Assembly (NCBI GenBank): GCA_017642935.1
Contig: JAEPOK010000002.1
Coordinates: 124,001-188,000, forward strand
Origin: Hyphomicrobiales bacterium
GTDB taxonomy: Bacteria; Pseudomonadota; Alphaproteobacteria; Rhizobiales; MH13
Length of the DNA: 64,000 nt
Direction of reading: 5' to 3'
The notes beneath the pieces are model-generated. The model saw only the letters and a list, made by a program, of their open reading frames with translations, did not search any database and was not told the origin of the DNA. Both the position numbers and the translations under genes were made by a program. Of this stretch, positions 56,687 through 64,000 are shown in pieces (positions within the stretch are counted from its first letter, which is position 1; each line of letters starts with the position of its first letter).

Positions 56687-57208
56687 ATGCATTTGGTGAT
56701 CATGGTGGTTGTGGCGTTTGTCACCGGATACGGTGTAGCGCTCTTCAATGTATCCGAGCACGACCAACGCACTGAACACCTGGTCAGCGAGTTGGCACAG
56801 CCGGCGCCGCAAGCAACCCAGGATACGACACGATTTGCGCCCGATGAAGTGCTCCGGCTAGACCACAATGGCCATGCCTTCGCCGACGTCGAAATCAATG
56901 GACGGACTATGTCGGTTCTCGTCGACACCGGTGCCACGACCGTGGCCATTCGCGAAAGCGATGCGCGCCGGGCCGGCTATCGGCTGCAAGAGTCTGACTT
57001 CACCGTCGCCGTGCGCACCGCCAATGGCATCAAGTACGCTGCGCCGATCATCCTGAGAGACGTGGAACTCGGCTCCATTCGCGTGCGCGATGTTCCGGCA
57101 CTCGTCAGCCGCGACGACGCGCTTGGCACAAATCTTCTTGGCATGACGTTCCTGAGCCGTGTTGACGGTGTTCGACTGGAAGAAGGCCGTTTGATCCTGG
57201 AAAACTGA
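56687..57208 (+). CDS. TIGR02281 family retropepsin-like aspartic protease, membrane-anchored
   Basis: A 173-residue clan AA aspartic protease. One N-terminal membrane helix (about 1-21), a periplasmic linker rich in Gln/Pro, and the retropepsin-like domain (about 55-170) with catalytic motif SVLVDTGATTVAI near residue 85 and the flap-side sequence GTNLLGMTFLSRVDGVRLEE near the end. A GGAGGG ribosome-binding site lies six bases before the ATG at 56687, so the longer TTG frame from 56612 is rejected. Function of this alphaproteobacterial family is unknown. Starts 110 bases after pheS. Confidence 0.88.
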   Translation: MHLVIMVVVAFVTGYGVALFNVSEHDQRTEHLVSELAQPAPQATQDTTRFAPDEVLRLDHNGHAFADVEINGRTMSVLVDTGATTVAIRESDARRAGYRLQESDFTVAVRTANGIKYAAPIILRDVELGSIRVRDVPALVSRDDALGTNLLGMTFLSRVDGVRLEEGRLILEN

Positions 57209-57299
57209 TACACACCGGATCAACCATAACCGCGCTTGGAACCGTCATGCTCGCGGGCTATTGAGTAAACGTTCCGTTTCCTCCCAATCGCGAGTGCCT

Positions 57300-58823
57300 A
57301 TGCTTTTCCCAACGCCAGTGCCCGACCTTGAGCCGAACACCGACGCGTTCGAAACCACGCCTTTGGTGAAGCCGACCGGGTTTCGCGAGTACGACGCGCG
57401 CTGGTGGTTCGGCCATTCCGCATCCGACGTTCCCGCTGAGCTGAATTTGATGGGCGTGCAGGCGCTTGGCGCTGGGCTCGGCACGTTGATGCACGAGCAG
57501 GGCACGCGGCCTGAGATCGTGGTCGGCCATGATTTTCGAAGCTACTCCGCGTCGATCAAGTACGCGCTCATTACCGGCCTGATGGCCTCCGGTATCAAGG
57601 TTCACGACATCGGCATGGCTCTGTCGCCAATGGCCTATTTCGCCCAGTTTGAACTGGATGTGCCGGCGGTCGCGATGGTCACCGCCTCGCATAACGACAA
57701 TGGCTGGACCGGCGTGAAAATGGGCACCAATCCGCCCGTCACCTTTGGACCGGACGAAATGGGGCGTCTGCGCGACATCGTGCTCGGCAACCTCTCTCAA
57801 GGGCGGGACGGTGGCGGTTACACGTTCGTGCCGCAGTTCGCCGAGGTCTATCTGGACGACCTGTCACGCGGGGTGATGCTGCAGCGGAAGCTGAAGGTTG
57901 TTTGCGCCTGCGGCAACGGCACGGCTGGCGCCTTTGCGCCGCATCTTTTGAGGCGGATCGGCTGCGAGGTTATCCCGCTTGACGTTGAGCTCGACCACAC
58001 CTTCCCGCGTTACAATCCCAATCCGGAAGACATGGAAATGCTGCACGCCATGGCTGATGCGGTGAAAGAGCATGGCGCCGACGTTGCGCTGGGCTTCGAC
58101 GGCGATGGTGACCGCTGCGGTGTGGTGGACAATGGAGGCAATGAGATTTTTGCCGACAAGATCGGCGTGATGCTCGCCCGCGACCTTTCCACGCAGCACC
58201 CGAACGCGACCTTCGTGGCTGACGTTAAATCCACCGGCCTTTTCCTCACCGACCCTGTGCTTCAGGCCAATGGCGCGCGCGCCGATTATTGGAAGACCGG
58301 GCACAGCTATATCAAGCGCCGCGTTGCCGAGACCGGTGCGCTTGCCGGATTTGAAAAGTCGGGCCATTTCTTTTTCAACGAGCCGATCGGGCGCGGTTAT
58401 GACGATGGCCTGGTGACGGCAATCGCTGTCTGCCGGATGTTGGAGAACAACCCTGAGCGCTCGATGGCCGAGCTCTATCGCGATCTGCCCAAAACCTGGG
58501 GCTCGCCGACGATGAGCCCTAAATGCCCCGACGAGACCAAATATGGTGTCGTCGAAAAGGTGGTGGCACGCTTTAAAGCAATGGACGCCAATAGCGAGCA
58601 GGTTGCCGGACAAGCGATCCGCGAACTCATAACTGTGAACGGCGTGCGTGTCGTTAGCGAAGATGGCACCTGGGGTCTGATCCGCGCATCCTCCAACAAG
58701 CCGGAACTGGTCGTGGTGGTCGAAAGCCCGGTTTCAGAAGCGCGCATGCGCGACATGTTCAAGGCGATGGATGACGTCCTGCGGGAGAATCCCGAGGTCG
58801 GCGCGTACAACCAGACCATCTAG
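57300..58823 (+). CDS. manB: Phosphomannomutase/phosphoglucomutase
   Basis: A 507-residue alpha-D-phosphohexomutase with the four-domain layout of the family. The phosphoserine loop is VTASHNDNGWTGVK near residue 138, the metal-binding loop GFDGDGDRCGVVDN near 265, the sugar-binding loop FEKSGHFFFNE near 358 and the phosphate-binding loop with IRASSNKPELVVVVE near 460. It makes mannose-1-phosphate or glucose-1-phosphate for surface polysaccharide. The ATG at 57300 fits; a TTG at 57261 would add 13 residues. It is followed after 14 bases by the deacetylase-like gene. Confidence 0.92.
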   Translation: MLFPTPVPDLEPNTDAFETTPLVKPTGFREYDARWWFGHSASDVPAELNLMGVQALGAGLGTLMHEQGTRPEIVVGHDFRSYSASIKYALITGLMASGIKVHDIGMALSPMAYFAQFELDVPAVAMVTASHNDNGWTGVKMGTNPPVTFGPDEMGRLRDIVLGNLSQGRDGGGYTFVPQFAEVYLDDLSRGVMLQRKLKVVCACGNGTAGAFAPHLLRRIGCEVIPLDVELDHTFPRYNPNPEDMEMLHAMADAVKEHGADVALGFDGDGDRCGVVDNGGNEIFADKIGVMLARDLSTQHPNATFVADVKSTGLFLTDPVLQANGARADYWKTGHSYIKRRVAETGALAGFEKSGHFFFNEPIGRGYDDGLVTAIAVCRMLENNPERSMAELYRDLPKTWGSPTMSPKCPDETKYGVVEKVVARFKAMDANSEQVAGQAIRELITVNGVRVVSEDGTWGLIRASSNKPELVVVVESPVSEARMRDMFKAMDDVLRENPEVGAYNQTI

Positions 58824-58837
58824 GCGGAGCAGGCACA

Positions 58838-59887
58838 ATGCTGACTGTCTTCTCGCCCGATCATGCGCGTCACGACCCGCAAAAGGAGATGGCCGATGGC
58901 AAGCTCGTACCCGCGGTGGAAATTCCGCGACGCGCTGAGATGGTGCACTTTGCCGTCACTGAAGCTGAGCTTGGCGAGATCATTGCGCCAGACCCGCTCG
59001 ACCGGGCGCTCGTCGAGCGCGTCCATGACCCGGCCTATGTGCAGTTCCTTGAGAGCTTTTGGCAGCGCTGGCTTGATGATGGGCGCGACTCGGAGACGAC
59101 CGATGCTTTTCCCTTCATCTGGCCTGTGCCCGGCCTTCGAAAACTGGAGACCCGGCATCTGGATGGCCTGATGGGTCACTATTCTTTCGATGCCGGCACG
59201 CCGATGGGTCCAGGCACTTGGGCAGCGGCCTCCGCCAGCGCAGCCACGGCCCAGACAGCTGCGTCCCGCGTCTCAGGCGGTCTATCCCATGCGTTCGCGC
59301 TTTGCCGACCCCCCGGCCATCACGCGATGCCTAATGCCTATGGCGGCTATTGCTTTTTGAACAATGCGGCCATCGCGGCCGAAGTTCTGCGCAAAGGCGG
59401 AGCCGGCAAGGTCGCCGTACTCGATGTCGACTATCATCATGGGAATGGTACGCAGGCGATCTTCTACGGCCACCCCGATGTGTTCTTCGCCTCCATCCAC
59501 GCCGATCCGATGGACGAGTACCCCTACTTTCTCGGTCACGCCGACGAGATCGGCCAGGGCGAGGGGGAAGGGGCAAACCTCAACATGCCGCTGCCCATCG
59601 GCACCTTGTGGCCGGACTACGCCAATGTGCTATCCCATGTCTTGGCGCAAATCGAAGCGTTCAGGCCCGACGCTGTGGTCATTTCGCTCGGTCTCGATAC
59701 GTTCGAGCGCGACCCGATTTCGCAGTTCCGCCTGCGCAACGAAGACTTCTTCACGCTTGGTGCCGCCCTGGGTGGCGTGACCGTTCCAACGGTGATTGTG
59801 TTTGAAGGCGGCTATGCCGTAGAGGATCTGGCCGTTAATGCCATCAACACGCTGACGGGCTTTTTAGACCGTCACACCACCGGGTAG
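58838..59887 (+). CDS. Histone deacetylase superfamily protein, acetylpolyamine amidohydrolase-like
   Basis: A 349-residue zinc amidohydrolase. Motifs: LCRPPGHHAMPNAYGGYCF near residue 155 with the catalytic histidine pair, AVLDVDYHHGNGTQ near 197 with the zinc ligands and SLGLDTFERDP near 286 with the third zinc ligand. The start (LTVFSPDHARHDPQKEM) and the AFPFIWPVPG insert near 90 are those of bacterial acetylpolyamine amidohydrolases rather than acetoin-type proteins. It would remove acetyl groups from acetylated putrescine, spermidine or similar amines. It probably shares a transcript with manB; the last 24 bases overlap the convergent HAD gene. Confidence 0.9.
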   Translation: MLTVFSPDHARHDPQKEMADGKLVPAVEIPRRAEMVHFAVTEAELGEIIAPDPLDRALVERVHDPAYVQFLESFWQRWLDDGRDSETTDAFPFIWPVPGLRKLETRHLDGLMGHYSFDAGTPMGPGTWAAASASAATAQTAASRVSGGLSHAFALCRPPGHHAMPNAYGGYCFLNNAAIAAEVLRKGGAGKVAVLDVDYHHGNGTQAIFYGHPDVFFASIHADPMDEYPYFLGHADEIGQGEGEGANLNMPLPIGTLWPDYANVLSHVLAQIEAFRPDAVVISLGLDTFERDPISQFRLRNEDFFTLGAALGGVTVPTVIVFEGGYAVEDLAVNAINTLTGFLDRHTTG

Positions 59888-60493
59888 GGCAAAGCCCCTC
59901 AGCGCCTCGCGCAAGTCCGACGGGGTGGTGAAAAGGATGGCATGCATGCCGACGGCACGCGCACCCTCCACATTCTTTGGACTGTCATCAATGAAGACCG
60001 TGCGATCGGCGGGCAGTCCAGCGCGCTCCAAAAGCAGGTGATAGATGGCAGGATCGGGTTTAATGATCCTCTCTTCACCAGAGACCACCGTCACGCCGAA
60101 CTGGTTGAGAAACGCAAAGCGCTCGCGCTCCCCTGAAAACTTCTCGGCGGAGAAATTCGTGATCGCGTGAACAGGCACGTTCTCGTCCACCAGGCGCTGA
60201 AGGATTCCGACCGAGCCATTGATCGGACCTGAAATAGAATCGATCCAGTGGGTGTGATACCGCTCGATCAGTGCGCGATCGTCCGGGAATTGCTTGGCCA
60301 GTGCCTCAACGCCTTCCGCAAAAGGGCGCCCGCGGTCCTGCTCCAAATTCCAGGCGTCGAAATCTACGCGCTCAAAAAACGCCGCAATCTCATCGTCACT
60401 CATGCCCAAAGGGCGGTAGACCCGGCGCGCATCCCAATCGAGGAGAACGTTGCCGATGTCGAAAACGACAGCATCTATCTGAGGTTCGGCCAT
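59864..60493 (-). CDS. HAD family hydrolase (haloacid dehalogenase-like phosphatase)
   Basis: A 209-residue HAD phosphatase with C1-type helical cap. Motif I AVVFDIGNVLLDWD (nucleophile aspartate near residue 11), motif II HAITNFSAE near 115, motif III lysine in ERIIKPDPAIY near 142 and motif IV TVFIDDSPKNVEGARAVGM near 165. This YihX-like type dephosphorylates hexose phosphates or similar small molecules; substrate not known. Its final bases overlap the 3' end of the amidohydrolase gene. Confidence 0.9.
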   Translation of the reverse strand: MAEPQIDAVVFDIGNVLLDWDARRVYRPLGMSDDEIAAFFERVDFDAWNLEQDRGRPFAEGVEALAKQFPDDRALIERYHTHWIDSISGPINGSVGILQRLVDENVPVHAITNFSAEKFSGERERFAFLNQFGVTVVSGEERIIKPDPAIYHLLLERAGLPADRTVFIDDSPKNVEGARAVGMHAILFTTPSDLREALRGFALPGGVTV

Positions 60494-60598
60494 GGAAATC
60501 TCTCTCCCTTTTGCTAGGCTGGCGCATGTGTTGCGGTGCAGGTTGAACCCGGCGTCTTGCCCGCGACAGATGGGTAGACCAAACCGGATGGCAGTTTC

Positions 60599-61606
60599 GT
60601 GACGATGGCTCAGAAGCCTTTGAAAAATCTGGCCTTTGGCGTTGTCTTGGTGGCTTTTGTATCTTTCTTGGGATCGGAACTTGCTGTTGCGCAGAGCGCG
60701 GACAACAGCGTGACCACCCGTCCGCTCGGCCCACCACCGGCCAGTATCACCTTAGACGTTGACCGACCCTCGGCGCCAGGGGGCGAGGTGTTTCGCGCGG
60801 GCTTTTTGGCCGATGCGGCTCCCGGCCATCAACGACAGCTTTATCGTCCGTTTCGCGATCATATGGAGGCGGTTCTGCAGCGCCCGGTCGAATTGGTTCC
60901 CTTCCGCGATGCGCGCTCATTGATGATGGCCATGCAGCGCGAAGACATTGGTTATGCGATGGCACCGGCCAGCATCTTCGTCGCCACGCATCGCTTGTGC
61001 GGCTGCGTGAGGCCGCTTGGCAGCCAACCCAATCGCGATGGGTCCGATGGTGTTTTTGCAGTCATACTCGTTGCTGAAAATGCGGAAGTTGGCGATCTCG
61101 GCGACCTTGCCAACAAACGCCTCACACTTGTTGGCGACGGCAGTGTGGTCGCGCATCGCGTGGGGCTCGCGGAGCTTGACCGCGCCGAGCTTGGCTTCGA
61201 ACCCGATCAGATCACCTTTGCGGCGACATTGGTGGAGGCTGTCGGACGTCTTGAAACGGGTGACGCCGACGCGATCCTGAGCTGGACGCGCCAAGCCGAT
61301 GGCGCGATCCTCTTCGACCGCGAGCCAGCCAGTGCGCTTTCCGATGAAGCCCGTGCGGACCTACGGATTCTCTGGCGCTCGCGGCCGATGCCAGGGTCAA
61401 CGCACTTCATCCACACCGGTCTACAGGAGCCAGTGGCCGAAACGCTTCAAGCGATGCTGATCGGGCTGACAGGCACCGATGGCGACGCCTTCGACGCCAT
61501 CGACCAGGGCAGCGGCCGAGGTTTTGTCGCGCGCCAGATGGTGGACTATGCACCGCTTCTCGACGCGTTCGACTATTGGGATCGCCTGGAGCAAGCCGCC
61601 AGATAA
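60599..61606 (+). CDS. PhnD-like periplasmic binding protein without transporter genes
   Basis: A 335-residue protein. Signal peptide 1-30 (FVSFLGSELAVAQ), a Pro/Ser-rich linker, and a PhnD-like domain (phosphate/phosphonate-binding superfamily) from about residue 63: FRAGFLADAAPGHQRQLYRP, FRDHMEAVLQRPVELVPF, GYAMAPASIFVA near 119 and LVGDGSVVAHRVG near 177. Such domains serve in phosphonate import or as sensory input to histidine kinases. No permease or ATPase gene is near; instead the convergent neighbour, 10 bases away, is a degenerate sensor kinase. A sensory role is therefore more likely than transport, by inference. It starts with GTG. Confidence 0.84.
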   Translation: MTMAQKPLKNLAFGVVLVAFVSFLGSELAVAQSADNSVTTRPLGPPPASITLDVDRPSAPGGEVFRAGFLADAAPGHQRQLYRPFRDHMEAVLQRPVELVPFRDARSLMMAMQREDIGYAMAPASIFVATHRLCGCVRPLGSQPNRDGSDGVFAVILVAENAEVGDLGDLANKRLTLVGDGSVVAHRVGLAELDRAELGFEPDQITFAATLVEAVGRLETGDADAILSWTRQADGAILFDREPASALSDEARADLRILWRSRPMPGSTHFIHTGLQEPVAETLQAMLIGLTGTDGDAFDAIDQGSGRGFVARQMVDYAPLLDAFDYWDRLEQAAR

Positions 61607-61616
61607 GTCTTTTCGG

Positions 61617-63326
61617 TCAGGCTGAGTGCGCCAGTTTGAAATCGGCCTCAGTCATGCCGATCGGCTTGGCACCTTTGAGGGAAAAGGTCACCTTCACCGC
61701 GCCATCGCTTGTTTCCATACCGACGAATGCACCGCCGGCCTTCTTCAAAGCACTCTGCAGGGCTGCACGCGGTAGGGTTGGATCAACGTTCTTTGGACGT
61801 TTGGTGACACCTACATTGTCACGCTCCGCCGACACATCGCTAATCGTGAAGCGGACGGACCCGTCGGACGGCTTGCCGGCATCGACTTTCAAGACTGGTT
61901 TTTCAGCCTCGGTCTGCGAATAGGCGAGCAGCATCGCCTGCCGCAAGACATTGCGAATGGCCATGCGGTCGCCAGACAGAGGCGGCAAAAACCCGTGCTC
62001 AAGATTGCCGGCCACCAACTCGTCGTTCGAGGCTTCCTGGTACCAGCCATTGAGAATGCGATCCGGCAGAAAGCTGAACTCGAACGTGTCGTCGCCGCCC
62101 GATGGCGGCTCCATGAGGCAAAGGCAGGATTCCAGCAGGCGGCGCATTTCCTGCGCTTCGACCTTGGCCAGACGCAGGGCATTTTTCGCCTTTTGCGTAT
62201 CGGTTATCGCGCGCCGCGATTTGTCCAAAATGTCGTCCATCGGCATGATCGCAACAAACCGGTGATAGACTGTCCCATCAGGTCGTTTGACGTTGGCACA
62301 GTAGGACATGGAGGTGAAAAAACCGGTGTCAGTGTGTAGCGTGAGCAGCATCGGTTCTCGGGTTTCACCCAGCAGATCGACAATCGGCTGCGGGCGCTGA
62401 CCGCGCGTGCCAAGTGCCTGGGCGCAGTTGCGGTTCATCCGGCGAAGGCCATCAAAATCATCCTGTTTGAACAGCTCAATGGCCATCGCGTTTGCTGCGA
62501 TTAACCGGTCCTCGTGGTCATATTGCAAGATGCCGAAACCGAAGTCGGCGATAGCCTTCTTCAGCGAAGAGAGTTCGTCCTGAAAAACCACGGAAACGGA
62601 GGTCAGGAGCATGTTCAGCGAACCTGAAATCTGGCCGATTTCATCACGGCGCATCATGTGCAGTTGGTAGGCGTCGGCCCGGTCGGGGTTTTCCACCGCC
62701 TGCCGCAGTGCCTTGTTGATCGCGCGAAGTGGTCGGATCACCAGCAGCATCGACGCAAAGATGAAAAGAACCGCCGTCAGACCGGCGATGAACAAAACGC
62801 TGAGCCCGAAATTGCGCAACTGGTTGAAGGTCGCCGCTTCGATCGGTTCGGTCGGCAGCCGAACAATCATGTGATGGGCAAGGCCGGTGTCTTCCGGCGA
62901 GAGATGCACATCGATCGCTGGCGCATTGGGGCTGGCTTGCACGCCAACGCCAGACAATCGAGCGATGTTAAGATCGAGCGCCGGTCGCTCACCAAAAACC
63001 GAGAGCGGCCCCCCGGCGCTGTCGTAAACCACACCGCCCAACAGCAGACCGTCACGGATCATGCGTTCGCCAAGCCGTGTCTTGTGTTCAGCGGTCAGAA
63101 AGGCGGCAGGATCCGATGCGTGATACCAGGCCATCCGCACGGTTTCGACGGCACGACCTTCGTTGGCTTTGTGCCAGAAATAGGCGGCAGGGATGAGGAA
63201 GATGATCTCGGTGATAAGTACGGCTGTGCAGACAGCGACACCGAACCCCAGCGTCAACCGTTTTGGCCACAATCTTGCAAGCCAGGAGACTTTGCTACGC
63301 TTGGCAGCAGTCACAGGCGTCCTCAC
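61617..63326 (-). CDS. Membrane sensor protein with HAMP, PAS and degenerate histidine-kinase domain
   Basis: A 569-residue protein. First membrane helix about 26-52, periplasmic sensor domain about 53-170, second helix about 173-197, HAMP about 195-250, PAS-like domain about 255-365, coiled coil 370-400, and a region 448-555 that has the fold pattern of a HATPase domain. Yet the dimerisation helix (KNALRLAKVEAQEMRRLLES) has no phospho-accepting histidine, the N-box (GDRMAIRNVLRQAMLLAYSQ) lacks its asparagine cluster and the G1 box DxGxG reads DVSAERD. It is thus probably not an active kinase but a pseudokinase or scaffold. No response regulator lies nearby. It faces the PhnD-like gene. Confidence 0.82.
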   Translation of the reverse strand: MRTPVTAAKRSKVSWLARLWPKRLTLGFGVAVCTAVLITEIIFLIPAAYFWHKANEGRAVETVRMAWYHASDPAAFLTAEHKTRLGERMIRDGLLLGGVVYDSAGGPLSVFGERPALDLNIARLSGVGVQASPNAPAIDVHLSPEDTGLAHHMIVRLPTEPIEAATFNQLRNFGLSVLFIAGLTAVLFIFASMLLVIRPLRAINKALRQAVENPDRADAYQLHMMRRDEIGQISGSLNMLLTSVSVVFQDELSSLKKAIADFGFGILQYDHEDRLIAANAMAIELFKQDDFDGLRRMNRNCAQALGTRGQRPQPIVDLLGETREPMLLTLHTDTGFFTSMSYCANVKRPDGTVYHRFVAIMPMDDILDKSRRAITDTQKAKNALRLAKVEAQEMRRLLESCLCLMEPPSGGDDTFEFSFLPDRILNGWYQEASNDELVAGNLEHGFLPPLSGDRMAIRNVLRQAMLLAYSQTEAEKPVLKVDAGKPSDGSVRFTISDVSAERDNVGVTKRPKNVDPTLPRAALQSALKKAGGAFVGMETSDGAVKVTFSLKGAKPIGMTEADFKLAHSA

Positions 63327-63469
63327 GAACCATTATCACGCCGTACTCTTACGCGCGATTGGTTAAGGAACGCTTGTAGGCATTCGTCGTGACGACCTAA
63401 ACACCATGAAATTCAGATGCTTAGGGATGCAACACAAAGACAATGATGATCAACCCAGGTGCCGCTTGA

Positions 63470-64000
63470 CTAGGGCGTGTAGGTGATGGTTTCAGAGCGA
63501 CGCGGGCGCAGGTAAAAATCATCACTGAGTTCGATGGTTCCGGTGATGGTGTGAGAAGTTGCCGGCCTATGGCTGTAAGTGAGATTGGCCACCACGAGGA
63601 AGCTGTCTGGGATCAAGAGAGGCCCGGGAATGGTGTAGGAACCACCAACTGATGGCGCTGCGCCGTTGCGCGATTCTGACCACATGACCTCGGTCGCACC
63701 CTGATCGTCGATCTGAACGCCAGCCACCTGAATGGACAGGTTGGCCACATCAAACGGCGCCAGAATCGCTTGTGTGGCATCCATGATGTCATCCATCTCA
63801 GCGCCGGTCAGGTTGGTCTGTTGGGTCACAAGATCGGCCAGGGCACTGGCTGCATGCGAAACCTTACGATCAGCGCTCACGCCTTGGCTCAACTCCAACG
63901 ACCCCAACCATAGCGCGATCATGAAAGGCGCAATCATCGCAAATTCGATGGCCGCCACGCCGCGTTTTTCGCGGCGAAATGATCGGATCCGCCTTGCTAC
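63470..64000 (-). CDS. TadE/TadG-like pilus assembly protein, 5' end outside window
   Basis: At least 176 residues. The frame is open to the right edge of the window: the 14 codons before the GTG at 63958 read VARRIRSFRREKRG, which joins VAAIEFAMIAPFMIALWLG, together the classical basic N-terminus plus prepilin-like helix with the conserved glutamate of TadE-like pseudopilins. So the GTG is not the true start and the gene continues past 64000. The remaining domain is extracytoplasmic, ending RRSETITYTP. TadE proteins are minor pseudopilins of the Flp/Tad pilus; other tad genes probably lie beyond the edge. Confidence 0.85.
   Translation of the reverse strand, partial: VARRIRSFRREKRGVAAIEFAMIAPFMIALWLGSLELSQGVSADRKVSHAASALADLVTQQTNLTGAEMDDIMDATQAILAPFDVANLSIQVAGVQIDDQGATEVMWSESRNGAAPSVGGSYTIPGPLLIPDSFLVVANLTYSHRPATSHTITGTIELSDDFYLRPRRSETITYTP

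Noticed and set aside
63386-63396. Palindrome GTCGTGACGAC upstream of the sensor gene
   Set aside because: Eleven bases of GC-rich symmetry occur often by chance in such DNA, and nothing else supports an operator.

Overview
This window is an ordinary-looking, GC-rich chromosomal segment of an alphaproteobacterium, most likely of the order Hyphomicrobiales (Rhizobiales). The pointers are the ctaC-ctaD-ctaB-coxF-ctaG-ctaE-surf1 oxidase cluster with its small CoxF-type protein, a BacA/SbmA-type transporter, an IalB-family protein, a PodJ-like polarity protein, a TIGR02186 protein beside a TauE/SafE permease, and the LigD-independent ligase/exonuclease/PdeM/Lhr repair set. Species cannot be named from what is visible. 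No tRNA, rRNA, CRISPR array, prophage or insertion sequence was seen.

Layout. 1-2534: 3' part of a ligase-associated Lhr-type helicase, then pdeM. 2544-4773 (minus): DUF3429 membrane protein, TIGR02186 protein and TauE/SafE permease. 4954-9546 (minus): a very long PodJ-like coiled-coil/Sel1/peptidoglycan-binding protein cut by an in-frame TAG. 9874-12473: MerR regulator, HCCA-isomerase-like protein, BacA-type transporter. 12512-15189: ligase-associated exonuclease and ATP-dependent ligase, partners of the helicase and PdeM at the left edge. 15266-22238: a GNAT protein, then the aa3 cytochrome c oxidase structural and assembly genes (minus). 22618-28403: IalB-like protein, KefB-type antiporter coupled to a MATE exporter, EamA transporter, patatin-like lipase. 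28439-40324 (minus): a continuous nucleoside uptake and salvage operon (BMP lipoprotein-type binding protein, ATPase, a secreted unknown, two permeases, cdd, PNP, deoA, deoB, add, upp, and a DUF2161 nuclease-fold protein). 40866-45809: LysR regulator, mgsA, glk, hrpB. 45947-51227: small membrane protein, LacI regulator, YnjBCD-type ABC transporter. 51219-53220: ABHD10-like hydrolase and a GT4 glycosyltransferase. 53365-56576: infC (ATT start), a GNAT, rpmI, rplT, pheS without pheT. 56687-64000: retropepsin-like protease, phosphomannomutase, acetylpolyamine amidohydrolase-like protein, HAD hydrolase, a PhnD-like binding protein facing a degenerate histidine kinase, and the 5'-truncated end of a TadE-like gene.

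How the parts work together. The 11-kb nucleoside operon imports nucleosides and converts them to bases plus (deoxy)ribose-1-phosphate and then pentose-5-phosphate; a terminator-like hairpin after the binding-protein gene probably makes that protein more abundant than the rest. The cta genes build a complete heme-copper oxidase, with GC-rich hairpins between several of the genes. The repair set is split in two co-oriented halves about 10 kb apart.

I did not find a clear new defence or mobile system. The observations most worth a second look are the amber codon inside a conserved Sel1 repeat of the PodJ-like gene, the unknown secreted protein joined by ATGA overlaps on both sides within the nucleoside transporter genes, and the catalytically dead histidine kinase next to a lone PhnD-like binding protein.
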